Assembly: GCF_050571805.1 (NCBI RefSeq)
Contig: NZ_CP192219.1
Reading direction: 5' to 3' (one strand)
DNA from: Halodesulfovibrio aestuarii
Lineage (GTDB): Bacteria > Desulfobacterota > Desulfovibrionia > Desulfovibrionales > Desulfovibrionaceae
DNA: 64,000 nt
Of the stretch, positions 33,626-43,528 are shown piece after piece. Position numbers and translations under genes: made by a program. Positions within the stretch are counted from its first letter, which is position 1. Each line of letters opens with the position of its first letter. The notes under the pieces were generated by a model, which had not been told where the DNA came from, did no database searches, and was given only the letters and a program-made list of their open reading frames with translations.

Positions 33626-35722
33626 ATGTTTCTGAACGAGCATTTGAGCAAGAAGTTGTTTGGCGAGGCTGGAATTACTACCCCAGAGGGAACTCTTTTA
33701 ACACCTGATTCTATAGTTGTTCCTGATCATATGAGTCCACCGTGGTACCTTAAAGCACAGGTTCTGACTGGCGGACGCGGGAAAGCCGGTGGTATTTTGC
33801 GGGCGGATAGTCCGGAAGAATTTTACCGAAAGGCTGAAAAAATTTTTACCATGGAAATCAAAGGCAATACGGTTCCCTTCATTCGGGTGGAGCAGGCAAC
33901 CGATATTGCAAAAGAATGCTACCTTTCTTTTGTGCTCTCGCGTGAGCGCAAAGACCTTCTCTTCACAGTAAGCTCAGCAGGCGGGATTGAAGTTGAAACT
34001 TCTACGCAGGCAGCTAAGCCGCTTATTCAGCGGGTTCATCTTCTTTCCGGTTTGAAAGACCATCACTTGCGAGCCGCATTTTTTGAACTTGGTGTAGGCA
34101 AAGAGCATTATTCCGGATTCTGTGATCTCGTCAAAAAACTATACGGTGTTGTAGCTAAGTATGGCCTGCTTATGGCAGAAATAAATCCGCTCGTCATTAC
34201 AGTACAGGGGGAGTGGGTGGCTCTTGATGGCAAGGTTGAACTTGATGACAATGTGGTAGATCTGTATCCAGATAGTCTGGGAGACTACTATACTCCGGAG
34301 CATCATTCCCGCGAAGAAAACATCGCCCGTGAAGCAGGACTGAGTTATGTCCAGCTCAAAGGCTGGGTAGGGATTCTCGTTAACGGTGCCGGACTTGCTA
34401 TGGCAACGATGGATTTGTTGAACTTCAAGGGATTAACCGCAGCAAATTTTATGGACTTGGGGGGCGCAGCAGACAGGGAGCGTATTAAGCGTGCTCTTGA
34501 TCTTTTATTCGGGAATGATGATGTGAAGGTGGTTTTTATTAACCTCTTCGGCGGCATTGTTTCCTGTAAAGAGGTCGGCACCGCGTTACTTGCAGTTCTC
34601 GGAGGAAAATCTGCACCGAAACCTATTGTTATACGTATGGCGGGATTTGAGTCAGAAGAAGGTCGCGCATTGATGCAGGAGTCCTCCGTAGAAAATGTCT
34701 ATATTGCCAGTGAAATGAATGATGCACTTGAGAAATTGCATACGTTAAAACCTGCTGATGCACCCACTGTTGAATTTACTTTGGAAGAAGAATTGATGCC
34801 GCCGTTGATGCCCCCGTTTACTCGAACTGAAGTTGATAACATTCTGGGATTAAATGAAAATTCTCAAATTCTTGTTCAGGGTATTACAGGTAAAGTTGCG
34901 CAACGTCATGTTGCGCTGATGCAGGAGTACGGGACTAATATTGTAGCTGGCGTCACACCTTTCAAAGGTGGGCAGGAGGTGATGGGGGTACCCGTGTATA
35001 ACTCGGTGCATGAAGCAAAAAAACATCATCGTATTGATGCTTCAATTATCTTTGTACCTGCTGCGTTTGCTGCCGATGCGGTTGCTGAGTCAGCAACTGA
35101 AGAGATTCCATGGGTTATCTGTATTACTGAAGGGATTGCGCAGGCCAGCATGTTGTCTGCATTGAAAGATGTGGCTGGCACCAGAACGCGGGTCATCGGC
35201 CCTAACACTCCGGGGGTTATTGTTCCGGGACAGTGCAAAATTGGTATTATGCCAGCGAACGTTTTTACTGCTGGCAATGTAGCTATTTTTTCTCGATCAG
35301 GTACTCTGACATATGAAGCTGCAGATAGACTTTCGCAGGCCGGAATTGGTCAATCCATTTGTGTAGGGATTGGCGGTGACTCTTTTATTGGAACAAGTTT
35401 TACTGATCTTTTCAAACTGGTACGTAATGACGATAATACGCATGCAGTACTTATTTTGGGTGAAGTCGGCGGAACAGCGGAAGAAGAGCTTGCCCGCTAT
35501 GTGATGATGACTGGTTTTGAAAAGCCGGTTGTATCCTTTATTGCAGCCCGAACTGCCCCTCCCGGAAAACGTCTTGGTCATGCCGGAGCTATACTGGATG
35601 AAAAGTCCGGCGGTATTGAAGGAAAACTACAAGCCATGCGTGATGCAGGTTTTGTTATCAGTCCTGATCTTGGACAGCTTCCAAAGCTGGTTAAGGAGAT
35701 TTTAGACGGTAGCGCAAAATAG
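33626..35722 (+). CDS. Fused acyl-CoA synthetase, SucC-SucD type (succinyl-CoA/ADP-forming acetyl-CoA synthetase-like)
   Basis: This 698-residue protein joins the two subunits of an NDP-forming acyl-CoA synthetase in beta-alpha order. Residues 1 to about 385 are SucC-like: ATP-grasp with KAQVLTGGRGKAGG and the Mg site INPLVITVQGEWVALDGKVELDD, then VVFINLFGGIVSCKEV. After a Pro-rich linker (LMPPLMPPFT), residues 395-698 are SucD-like: LVQGITGKVAQRH, GVTPFKGG, and the phosphohistidine H652 in RLGHAGAIL. It should make ATP or GTP from succinyl-CoA or a related thioester, or the reverse. Substrate is not clear from sequence. The gene stands alone after a long structured leader. Confidence 0.88.
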   Translation: MFLNEHLSKKLFGEAGITTPEGTLLTPDSIVVPDHMSPPWYLKAQVLTGGRGKAGGILRADSPEEFYRKAEKIFTMEIKGNTVPFIRVEQATDIAKECYLSFVLSRERKDLLFTVSSAGGIEVETSTQAAKPLIQRVHLLSGLKDHHLRAAFFELGVGKEHYSGFCDLVKKLYGVVAKYGLLMAEINPLVITVQGEWVALDGKVELDDNVVDLYPDSLGDYYTPEHHSREENIAREAGLSYVQLKGWVGILVNGAGLAMATMDLLNFKGLTAANFMDLGGAADRERIKRALDLLFGNDDVKVVFINLFGGIVSCKEVGTALLAVLGGKSAPKPIVIRMAGFESEEGRALMQESSVENVYIASEMNDALEKLHTLKPADAPTVEFTLEEELMPPLMPPFTRTEVDNILGLNENSQILVQGITGKVAQRHVALMQEYGTNIVAGVTPFKGGQEVMGVPVYNSVHEAKKHHRIDASIIFVPAAFAADAVAESATEEIPWVICITEGIAQASMLSALKDVAGTRTRVIGPNTPGVIVPGQCKIGIMPANVFTAGNVAIFSRSGTLTYEAADRLSQAGIGQSICVGIGGDSFIGTSFTDLFKLVRNDDNTHAVLILGEVGGTAEEELARYVMMTGFEKPVVSFIAARTAPPGKRLGHAGAILDEKSGGIEGKLQAMRDAGFVISPDLGQLPKLVKEILDGSAK

Positions 35723-35805
35723 ATAGAGCATATTTGCCCGTTTTTGTGCGTATCTATGCGTTTTTTTAAAGTCATTATGAAGACAGAATTAGCTTGTAAA
35801 GGTGA

Positions 35806-35845
35806 ATAAAAAAAGAGGGAACCATATGGTTCCCTCTTTTTTTAT
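35806..35845. terminator. Bidirectional terminator (perfect 40-bp palindrome)
   Basis: A run of A, GAGGGAACCATATGGTTCCC TC and a run of T form a perfect inverted repeat centred at 35825/35826, between the synthetase gene and the convergent helicase gene. Confidence 0.93.
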
Positions 35846-35862
35846 CGCTTATTTTTGCTGGG

Positions 35863-38800
35863 CTAAATATCGAACAGCATTTCAAGATCATCTCTGGTGA
35901 GTGACTTCCATGCTTCCTTACCGGGAATAATAGAATCAGCCACACCTTTTTTCATGTCCTGAAGTTTGAGGATTTTTTCTTCAACAGTATTCTGACAAAT
36001 CATTTTGTATGAGAATACCTGAGATTTCTGACCAATACGGTGAGCACGGTCAGTTGCCTGATCTTCAACAGCAGGGTTCCACCAAGGATCGTAGTGAATA
36101 ACGTAGTCGGCACTTGTCAGGTTAAGACCAGTACCGCCTGCTTTCAGAGAGATAAGGAAGATAGGAATATCCGGTGAATCGTTAAACCTGTCTACCTGAT
36201 CAAAACGGTCTTTGGATGTACCATCAAGGTACGCGTACGGAATATCTGCAATCTGCAACCATGAACGGATAATGTGCAGCATGGATACAAACTGTGAAAA
36301 GACCAGTACCTTATGACCTTCTGCAACAATGTCAGTAATCATGTCCTTGAATGCATCAAACTTACCGGAAGGCAGGTTTGTGGTAAATCCAGGCATGTTG
36401 AGATTGAGAAGGCGTGGGTGACAACATATCTGACGAAGTTTAAGAAGCGCATCCAGAATCGACATCTGGCTTTTTGCAAGGCCTCTTTCGTCCACGTCAG
36501 ACATAACCTGTTCTTTAAGCTTGGCAGCCAAGGCGCCATAAAGCTCTGCCTGTTCTTCAGCAAGTGCACAGTACTGAACGTTTTCAATTTTAGGCGGCAG
36601 GTCTTTTGCCACTTCTGCCTTTGTACGGCGTAAAATAAATGGTTTTACGCGGGTACGCAGTTGGTCGATTGTTTCTTCGTCCCCGTCTTTGATCGGCTTT
36701 ACAATGCCACGCTGGAAGGCGTGTTGTGAGCCAAGGAAGCCCGGCATTAAGAACTCAAAGAGTGACCACAGCTCGAACAGGTTGTTTTCAATCGGGGTAC
36801 CGGAGAGACAGAGTCTCTGCTTGGCGTTGATCTTACGAACAGAACGGGCTGTAATTGTGTTCGGGTTCTTAATGTTTTGTGCTTCATCAAGAATGATAGA
36901 GTTGAACTCATAATTCTGTAATTCTTCAAGATCTCTGCGAAGTAAGGCGTATGTTGTTACAACCAAATCTGAGTCGTTGATTTGTTTGAACATGTTCTCA
37001 CGACGGGTACCGTAGATAATAAGGCGTTTAAGTTCAGGAACGAACTTTGATGCCTCACGGTCCCAGTTGGGAAGAACAGATGTTGGTACAACAATAAGGT
37101 TAGGGCCGGTATCACCACGTTCTACCATGTGTTGAATAAAGGAAAGAGTCTGAATGGTTTTACCAAGCCCCATTTCGTCAGCAAGGATGCCGCCGAAACC
37201 ATATTCGCGCAGGAAGTTAAGGTAACTGAGCCCCTGTTGCTGGTATCCTCGAAGTGTAGCCTGCAGACCTGCCGGTGGAGCAACTGTAGAAATTTCCTTA
37301 AAGGTGTGAATTTTCTCACGCAGTGTGTCCCAGAAACCATCTGTTTCAACTTCCGGAAGATCATCAAGCAGGTTGTCCAATACTGGCGCTTCATATTGTT
37401 CAAACCGCTGCTGTGGTGGTTGTTCAGGATCAAGCCCCATCGCACGCAGTTTGTGTGCAACTTTTTCAAGCCATGATTCAGGGAGACTGGTGTAAGACCC
37501 GTCTTTCAACTGAACATAGCGTTTACCCTGTGACCAAGCCTTCCAAATAAGATCAATCGGAACTTTCTGACCGTCGTAATCAACTTCGATATCAAGAGAG
37601 AACCATTTTTCATCTTCATTGGATTCCACTGTGGCATTAATAACCGGAGTGGCAAGACGAACCTTGTACTTGGAGAGCGCTTTTTCACCGAAGACCCGGT
37701 ACTGCTCAATAAGTTTAGGATACGCATCCAAAAGGAATGTAATGGCTTCTTCTGGTTCCAGAAACCAGATACGGTTGTTACGAGGCTGGAAGTTCATTTC
37801 AAGCAGTTTTTCTGCGAGCGATGCCTCTTCGTCTTGCATGCGACGAATAAGGTAGGTTGTGCCCTCGAAAGGATAGCTGCCTGTCATAAATTCAGGGTTA
37901 GGGCCTGGAAGCAGGAATTCACCATGAATTGTCTCATAAAAGTTCTGGATTTCCAAAGTAAGCAGTGAGCCTTCTTCGTCAAGAAAAAGCTTCGGATTGT
38001 ATGTGCCAGGAACAAAAATAGGTTCCATATGCTCCAGAAACTTTTCCGGCTCGTGTAGATCAGATGTCGGGAACTGCGTCCAGACTCGATCAAGAAATTC
38101 AGGAATATCGTCACGGCTGACATAAGGAGGATGCTGCACAAGATCCTGAACAAGTACGGAGTCCAGTGTCGTATGAACAGGGTGGAAGCCCTTTTTCCAG
38201 CAGACCCACAACGGCATTTGCCCGTGAAACGATACGTCCTCTTCAGTGATCGATAAAGGTTGCTTACCGCTTCCCTCGATCATTACTGCAAAAGTGAGCC
38301 CTGCATCTTCAAGGTTCGGTTTGAGCTTAAGCTGCATGGTTGTTGTTTCAATACGGCATGGCTTATCTGTGTCCTGCCAGAACAAGTAATACTCGTTTTT
38401 AACAGTCCATAGAAACCATGTAAGCAGCCCGTCGGGAATCTCAACACGATGCCCGAAGTAGTCGTTGTATTTACCGACTTGTTCCAGCAATTCAGCAAGA
38501 CCGGGAGTCTGTTCATGCCAGTCCGGATGGTCAAGAAGTTGCTGGATTGTTATTTCGTTATGTACGCTGGACAGGCCGGATTTGTTCTGCCTCGCACGGA
38601 AGAACGAAACCTGCAGTCTGCCCGGTTCAGGGTGAAAACGGTAAAGAAGGTAATGTCTACCGGCCTCAGGTTCGAGTTCGGTGCTAAAGTAGGATCTGAA
38701 GTTTTGTCTCCAGTCAGAACGCGGCTTTGCTGGTGCAGCTTCTGTTGTCTCCCCCTCTTCAAGTGAAGGGATAAACTTAAGAGCAGCAGCGCCGACGTGA

Positions 38801-39066
38801 CGGCACGCACCGGAAAATGCCTCAGGACAGTTACAGATGAAGTTTGTGGAATTCTCATGGAAATCCAACGAGATTTTCGGAGAATAGATCTGAAAATCTT
38901 CACCTTGAACTGTACCGGAGATATCCCAGTACCCGTCCCCTTTTTTAACACTAATCTTTTGGACTCCACCGGAGTCTAAAAGATATTGGGAACCTTCGAT
39001 AATATATTCTGGAATGGTATTTGATACCAATTCATGAAGCAATTTTTTTGCGGAAGCCTCATCCAT
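35863..39066 (-). CDS. SWI2/SNF2-family helicase with N-terminal SWIM zinc finger
   Basis: This large ATP-dependent DNA translocase of 1067 residues has a SWIM zinc finger near residues 92-110 (CNCPEAFSGACRH), a long middle region, the SNF2 ATPase core with GILADEMGLGKTIQTLSF, VVPTSVLPNWDREA, ILDEAQNIKNP and LSGTPIENNLFELWSLFEF, and a C-terminal helicase lobe (VLVFSQFVSMLHII, DRAHRIGQKSQV). The C-terminus is the usual end of the bacterial SNF2 family. It is not next to restriction or phage-defence genes, so it is probably a housekeeping helicase; its target is unknown. AAGGAG lies 11 bases before the ATG. Confidence 0.93.
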   Translation of the reverse strand: MDEASAKKLLHELVSNTIPEYIIEGSQYLLDSGGVQKISVKKGDGYWDISGTVQGEDFQIYSPKISLDFHENSTNFICNCPEAFSGACRHVGAAALKFIPSLEEGETTEAAPAKPRSDWRQNFRSYFSTELEPEAGRHYLLYRFHPEPGRLQVSFFRARQNKSGLSSVHNEITIQQLLDHPDWHEQTPGLAELLEQVGKYNDYFGHRVEIPDGLLTWFLWTVKNEYYLFWQDTDKPCRIETTTMQLKLKPNLEDAGLTFAVMIEGSGKQPLSITEEDVSFHGQMPLWVCWKKGFHPVHTTLDSVLVQDLVQHPPYVSRDDIPEFLDRVWTQFPTSDLHEPEKFLEHMEPIFVPGTYNPKLFLDEEGSLLTLEIQNFYETIHGEFLLPGPNPEFMTGSYPFEGTTYLIRRMQDEEASLAEKLLEMNFQPRNNRIWFLEPEEAITFLLDAYPKLIEQYRVFGEKALSKYKVRLATPVINATVESNEDEKWFSLDIEVDYDGQKVPIDLIWKAWSQGKRYVQLKDGSYTSLPESWLEKVAHKLRAMGLDPEQPPQQRFEQYEAPVLDNLLDDLPEVETDGFWDTLREKIHTFKEISTVAPPAGLQATLRGYQQQGLSYLNFLREYGFGGILADEMGLGKTIQTLSFIQHMVERGDTGPNLIVVPTSVLPNWDREASKFVPELKRLIIYGTRRENMFKQINDSDLVVTTYALLRRDLEELQNYEFNSIILDEAQNIKNPNTITARSVRKINAKQRLCLSGTPIENNLFELWSLFEFLMPGFLGSQHAFQRGIVKPIKDGDEETIDQLRTRVKPFILRRTKAEVAKDLPPKIENVQYCALAEEQAELYGALAAKLKEQVMSDVDERGLAKSQMSILDALLKLRQICCHPRLLNLNMPGFTTNLPSGKFDAFKDMITDIVAEGHKVLVFSQFVSMLHIIRSWLQIADIPYAYLDGTSKDRFDQVDRFNDSPDIPIFLISLKAGGTGLNLTSADYVIHYDPWWNPAVEDQATDRAHRIGQKSQVFSYKMICQNTVEEKILKLQDMKKGVADSIIPGKEAWKSLTRDDLEMLFDI

Positions 39067-39275
39067 CTACATATGCTCCTTGTGGAGTATGGAACATCCC
39101 TAAAGGGGTGCCCTGCTATGTTACCCTATAGCAAGAGGGGCATAAGGTTGTTCAAAATTCAATCAGTTTTCAATAGGGTAGAAGTTTGTTAGCGTGACTT
39201 TTACCGTCTGAAATGTTTCGTCCCGTATCTACTCAGGATACTCTATCTGATGATTTTGGCAATAGTGAGGATGCT

Positions 39276-40970
39276 ATGTATTGCGGTTTGCAAAATAGAG
39301 TGCTTTTATGCGTACTGTTATGTTTTCTCTTTTTAACAGGTTGCAGTTCTCCTGCTGAAAAAAAGCACTCTGCATCCAACTCGACGACGTCTGCTGGCAA
39401 GCAATCCGCACGAGCCGTTGGCGACAATACAACAAATATTCAGAAACCGGAATACGGTGGGCGCATTATTTTAGGCTCAATAGGCGATATAACAAATATG
39501 ATCCCTATGCTGAGTTCCGATGCTGGCTCTCATGAAGTTGCTTCTCACATTTATGTGTCCCCTCTAAAGTATGATAAAGACTTGAATATTGTTCCATATG
39601 CAGCGGAATCATTTGAAGTTTTAGATGAAGGGAAAAAAATACGTATCACGATGCGTAAAGATGTTATGTGGGAAGACGGTGTACCACTTACTGCGGAAGA
39701 TGTAGAATTTACATACAAATTATATATCGATCCGAATACTCCTACAGCGTATGCACAAGATTATCTTTTAGTAAAAAAGTTTACTCTTATAGATAAATAC
39801 ACCTTTGAAGCAACATACGAAAAGCCACTTGCCCGTATTTTGTTAAGTTGGATGCTTGATATCCTGCCTAAACACCTGCTTGAAGGTAAGGATATTTCTA
39901 ACTCTCCGCTCTCTGAAAAGCCCATTGGTGCAGGCCCGTTTAAGTTTAAACAGTGGGACAGGGGAGAAAAAGTTGTTCTTGAAGCAAGTGACACATATTT
40001 TCTCGGACGGCCATATCTGGACGAAATTGTGTACCGGGTTATTCCTGATATATCGACAATGTTTCTTGAGTTGAAATCCGGCAATATTGATATGATGACG
40101 CTAACGCCTCAACAGTACTTGTATCAGACGAATAGTGAGTTTTTTAAAGAGAATTTTGCAAAGTACAGATATCTCTCTTTCGGGTATTCTTTTATGGGAT
40201 TCAATTTTAGAAACCAGCTGTTTAAAGATGCACGTGTTCGAAAAGCAATTTCTTATGCAATTGATAAGGAAGGGTTGGTAAAAGGCGTTCTGTTCGGTCA
40301 GGGTAAGCCTACGGTCGGACCGTACAAGCCGGGGACATGGGCCTATAATACAAAGATAGAAGATTATGGATATCATCCTGAAAAAGCATTAGAATTGTTG
40401 AAGGAAGCTGGTTGGACTAAGAATAAAAATGGTGTCCTTGAGAGGGATGGCATACCGTTTATGTTCACCATTCTTACCAACCAAGGGAATGAAGAACGAA
40501 TAAAAACTGCTACGATCATTCAAAGTCAGTTGAAAGATATTGGTATTCAGGTCACTATTAGAACTGTTGAGTGGGCGGCATTTCTCAAAGAATTTTTGAA
40601 TAAGGGACGCTTTGACGCACTTATTTTGGGGTGGAATATTCTTCAGGATCCGGATATTTCAATGGTTTGGCACTCTTCACAGGCTGAAGAGGGTGGTTTG
40701 AACTTTATTAAATATATTAATCCGGAACTGGATAAATGGCTTGAAGTTGGTCGTAACACACTTGATATGAACGTGCGGAAGAAAGCATATGACCGTGTGC
40801 AGGAAATTTTGCATACGGATCAGCCTTACTGCTTCTTGTTCGTTTCATATTCATTACCGATCATTAGCAAGCGATTTAAAGGAATTGAGCCTGCACCAGC
40901 AGGTATTACGCATAATTTAGACCGATGGTGGGTTCCTAAAAGCCAGAGGCGTTACGAGGTTGCAAACTAA
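39276..40970 (+). CDS. Solute-binding lipoprotein, family 5 (peptide/nickel type)
   Basis: This periplasmic receptor of an ABC importer has a lipoprotein signal with the lipobox LTGC (cleavage before the Cys at about residue 23). The mature part shows the SBP_bac_5 features: YGGRIILGSIGDITNMIPML, VMWEDGVPLTAEDVEFTYK, IGAGPFKFKQW and FKDARVRKAISYAIDKEGLV. The frame is open from 39213, but the ATG at 39276 has GAGG 6 bases upstream and begins right before the signal peptide, giving 564 residues. No permease or ATPase genes are nearby. The Rel/SpoT gene starts 3 bases after its stop. Ligand unknown. Confidence 0.9.
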   Translation: MYCGLQNRVLLCVLLCFLFLTGCSSPAEKKHSASNSTTSAGKQSARAVGDNTTNIQKPEYGGRIILGSIGDITNMIPMLSSDAGSHEVASHIYVSPLKYDKDLNIVPYAAESFEVLDEGKKIRITMRKDVMWEDGVPLTAEDVEFTYKLYIDPNTPTAYAQDYLLVKKFTLIDKYTFEATYEKPLARILLSWMLDILPKHLLEGKDISNSPLSEKPIGAGPFKFKQWDRGEKVVLEASDTYFLGRPYLDEIVYRVIPDISTMFLELKSGNIDMMTLTPQQYLYQTNSEFFKENFAKYRYLSFGYSFMGFNFRNQLFKDARVRKAISYAIDKEGLVKGVLFGQGKPTVGPYKPGTWAYNTKIEDYGYHPEKALELLKEAGWTKNKNGVLERDGIPFMFTILTNQGNEERIKTATIIQSQLKDIGIQVTIRTVEWAAFLKEFLNKGRFDALILGWNILQDPDISMVWHSSQAEEGGLNFIKYINPELDKWLEVGRNTLDMNVRKKAYDRVQEILHTDQPYCFLFVSYSLPIISKRFKGIEPAPAGITHNLDRWWVPKSQRRYEVAN

Positions 40971-40973
40971 TCC

Positions 40974-43127
40974 ATGATCAGGATTCAGGAAATTTTAGAT
41001 AAAGTAACAGAGCTGCGCCCAGATGCGGATGTGGCTTTGATTCAGAAAGCGTACGTGTTTTCTGCTGCTGCGCATGCTGGCCAGACTCGTCTTTCCGGTG
41101 AGCCGTATTTGTCGCATCCGCTTTCAGTCGCTTACGAGCTTGCCTGTATGCGCATGGATGATGTTTCCATTGCTGCGGGGTTACTGCATGATACGGTAGA
41201 GGATACGTCTGCTACAATTGAAGGTATTGATGCACAGTTTGGTGAGGAAGTTGCAGATGTTGTCGATGGCGTAACTAAAATTAGCTTGATGACGTTTGAA
41301 AGCAAGGAAGCGGCTCAGGCGGAAAATATCCGCAAAATGATTCTTGCAATGGCGGAAGATATACGCGTTCTTATTGTTAAGCTCGCGGACAGAGTGCACA
41401 ATATGCGCACTCTGGACTTCCAGAAGACTCATAAGCAAAAACTCATTTCGCAAGAAACTATGGATATATATGTCCCTCTTGCGAACCGTCTCGGCCTGCA
41501 CCGTATTAAACTGGAACTGGAAGATTTAAGTTTCCGGTACCTGCGTCCGGAAGTATTTAACTCCATCACTGAATGGCTGGAAGAAAATAGAAGGTCCGGA
41601 CAGGATTACATTCAGAGCGTTATCCAGCTGCTTTCGTCAATGATGGGGGATAACAATATCAAGGCCCAGATTAAGGGGCGCATTAAATACCGTTATTCCA
41701 TCTATCGTAAGATGGAACAACAGAACCTTACCCTTGACCAAGTTCACGATATTATTGCCTTCCGTGTTATTGTTAAGGATGTGCGTGACTGCTATGCGGT
41801 GCTTGGGCTGGTTCATGCCATGTGGAAGCCTGTTCATGGTAGATTTAAAGATTACATCTCCATGCCTAAGGCAAACATGTATCAGAGTCTTCATACTACA
41901 GTTATGGGGCCGGAAGGCGAGCGCATTGAAATTCAGATTCGTACTGAAGAAATGGATCAGATGGCTGAATTCGGTGTTGCTTCTCACTGGCTGTATAAAG
42001 AAGGTGGCGGCGGACGGTTAAAAGCCCGCGATGTTCAGCAGTTTACATGGCTTCGTGAGTTGCTTGACTGGCAGAAAATGGAAACGGACTCAAAAGAGTT
42101 TATGCGCTCTCTGAAGTTCGATCTATTTAAAGACGAAGTTTATGTATTTACCCCCGGGGGGGATGTAAAAGAACTACCTGAGGAAGCAAGTCCGGTTGAT
42201 TTTGCGTACATGATTCACACTCAGGTTGGTGATAAATGTTCCGGTGCAAAGGTTAACGGCAAACTTGTTCCGCTCTCTACTCCGTTGAAAAATGGTGATA
42301 CCGTTGAAATTATTACAGACCAACACAGGCATCCCAGCCGCGATTGGTTGCGTTTTGTAAAGACAGCAAAAGCACGTACCCGTATTAATCACTTTATTCG
42401 TACCGAAGAGCGCACCCGTTCCATCAGCCTTGGTAAAGAGATGTTGGAAAAACTGGGACGCCGTATGGATATCAACGTTCAGAAGGCTCTTAAAGAGGGC
42501 GCCTTTGAAGCTGTTGCGGAAGAATTTAACCTGAAGGAAGTAGATGAACTACTTTCACATGTCGGGTATGCGCGCCTTACTCCCCGAAAAGTCCTTCAGC
42601 GCTTGCAGCCGAAAGAAATTTCGGAGCCGGAAGAAAAAGAAACTGTATCCCAGCCGGAAGTAAGAGGGGAACAGACTCATGCGAATAGTGTGGGTATTAA
42701 AGGGGTTGATGATGTACTGGTACGTTTTGCGCGCTGCTGTACTCCTGTTCCGGGCGAGGCGATTGTCGGCTTTATTAGTCGCGGACGCGGGGTAACAGTT
42801 CACACGTCAGACTGTCCTAATGTACAGAATCTTGAGGCAGAGCGTCTTATTTCTGTGTACTGGGATGGAACGGAAGACAAACCGTATCCTGCACGTATAA
42901 AAATGATTTCTAAGAACATCATGGGCATGATGGCGAAGGTTAGTGACCTGCTGATGCAGGAAAAAGTGAACCTTGATGCTGGCATGTTCCATTCAATGGT
43001 CGATGGAATGTCAGAAATGGAGTTTACTGTAGAGGTGCGTGACGTTGCACATCTGTACAGAACAATTGATAAACTCCGTGCATTGGACGGAATGGTAGAA
43101 GTATCTAGACTTTCTTCTTCAGATTAA
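40974..43127 (+). CDS. rsh: RelA/SpoT-homologue, bifunctional (p)ppGpp synthetase/hydrolase
   Basis: This alarmone enzyme makes and degrades (p)ppGpp in response to starvation. The 717 residues hold a metal-dependent HD hydrolase domain (YLSHPLSVAYELA, GLLHDTVEDT, KLADRVHNMRTL), a synthetase domain (KGRIKYRYSIYRKM, YQSLHTTVMGPEGE), a TGS domain (VYVFTPGGDVKELP), a helical/zinc-finger part with FARCCTPVPGE, and a C-terminal ACT domain (MAKVSDLLMQEKVNLDAG). Both catalytic sites look intact, so it is likely the main long Rel of the cell. It begins 3 bases after the lipoprotein gene, implying cotranscription. Confidence 0.94.
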   Translation: MIRIQEILDKVTELRPDADVALIQKAYVFSAAAHAGQTRLSGEPYLSHPLSVAYELACMRMDDVSIAAGLLHDTVEDTSATIEGIDAQFGEEVADVVDGVTKISLMTFESKEAAQAENIRKMILAMAEDIRVLIVKLADRVHNMRTLDFQKTHKQKLISQETMDIYVPLANRLGLHRIKLELEDLSFRYLRPEVFNSITEWLEENRRSGQDYIQSVIQLLSSMMGDNNIKAQIKGRIKYRYSIYRKMEQQNLTLDQVHDIIAFRVIVKDVRDCYAVLGLVHAMWKPVHGRFKDYISMPKANMYQSLHTTVMGPEGERIEIQIRTEEMDQMAEFGVASHWLYKEGGGGRLKARDVQQFTWLRELLDWQKMETDSKEFMRSLKFDLFKDEVYVFTPGGDVKELPEEASPVDFAYMIHTQVGDKCSGAKVNGKLVPLSTPLKNGDTVEIITDQHRHPSRDWLRFVKTAKARTRINHFIRTEERTRSISLGKEMLEKLGRRMDINVQKALKEGAFEAVAEEFNLKEVDELLSHVGYARLTPRKVLQRLQPKEISEPEEKETVSQPEVRGEQTHANSVGIKGVDDVLVRFARCCTPVPGEAIVGFISRGRGVTVHTSDCPNVQNLEAERLISVYWDGTEDKPYPARIKMISKNIMGMMAKVSDLLMQEKVNLDAGMFHSMVDGMSEMEFTVEVRDVAHLYRTIDKLRALDGMVEVSRLSSSD

Positions 43128-43528
43128 TTTGCTTTTGCCGATATGAATTGTAGCCGCGGGCTGTTTGCGACTACACTTGTTACTCTGCAATGCATGTAGT
43201 TTTGTATAAAATGCAAAAGCCGCGATACCTAAAAATGGTTTCGTGGCTTTTTTATTCTTGTTACTGGATTCATTGCTGTTGCAGACAGTGAAAAGCTCTA
43301 TACGGATTTGTTCTTTTTTATGTAAGCCATACTTGCATGGCTGTAGTCGGCACTGCACTAAAGTGTGCTAATAGCTCATTTTGCCTTCCAATAGAGATTA
43401 GTTGCCTATTGTAAAATAATTAGAATTCTCTATGGTGTTCTAAGGCAGGCTTTTAGCGATATGCAGTATGTTGCTGGAAGAATGTGCATACTGTACAGGT
43501 TCGTTGAAAATATGAACAGGAGATTCTG
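43128..43528 (+). other. Intergenic region between rsh and cheB
   Basis: No gene is supported. It holds the rsh terminator, a GCCAT/ATGGC hairpin around 43327-43342, and AT-rich sequence preceding cheB. I do not see a clear sigma-28 or sigma-70 promoter for the chemosensory genes. Confidence 0.4.
43214..43253 (+). terminator. Terminator after rsh
   Basis: AAAAGCCGCGA pairs with TCGTGGCTTTT (one G-U), with CC/GG nearer the loop, followed by six T on the plus strand. Confidence 0.8.

Noticed and set aside
43134..43145. GCCGATAT near the end of rsh as a sigma-28 -10 box for the che cluster
   Set aside because: No TAAA-type -35 element at the right distance, and a terminator follows it.
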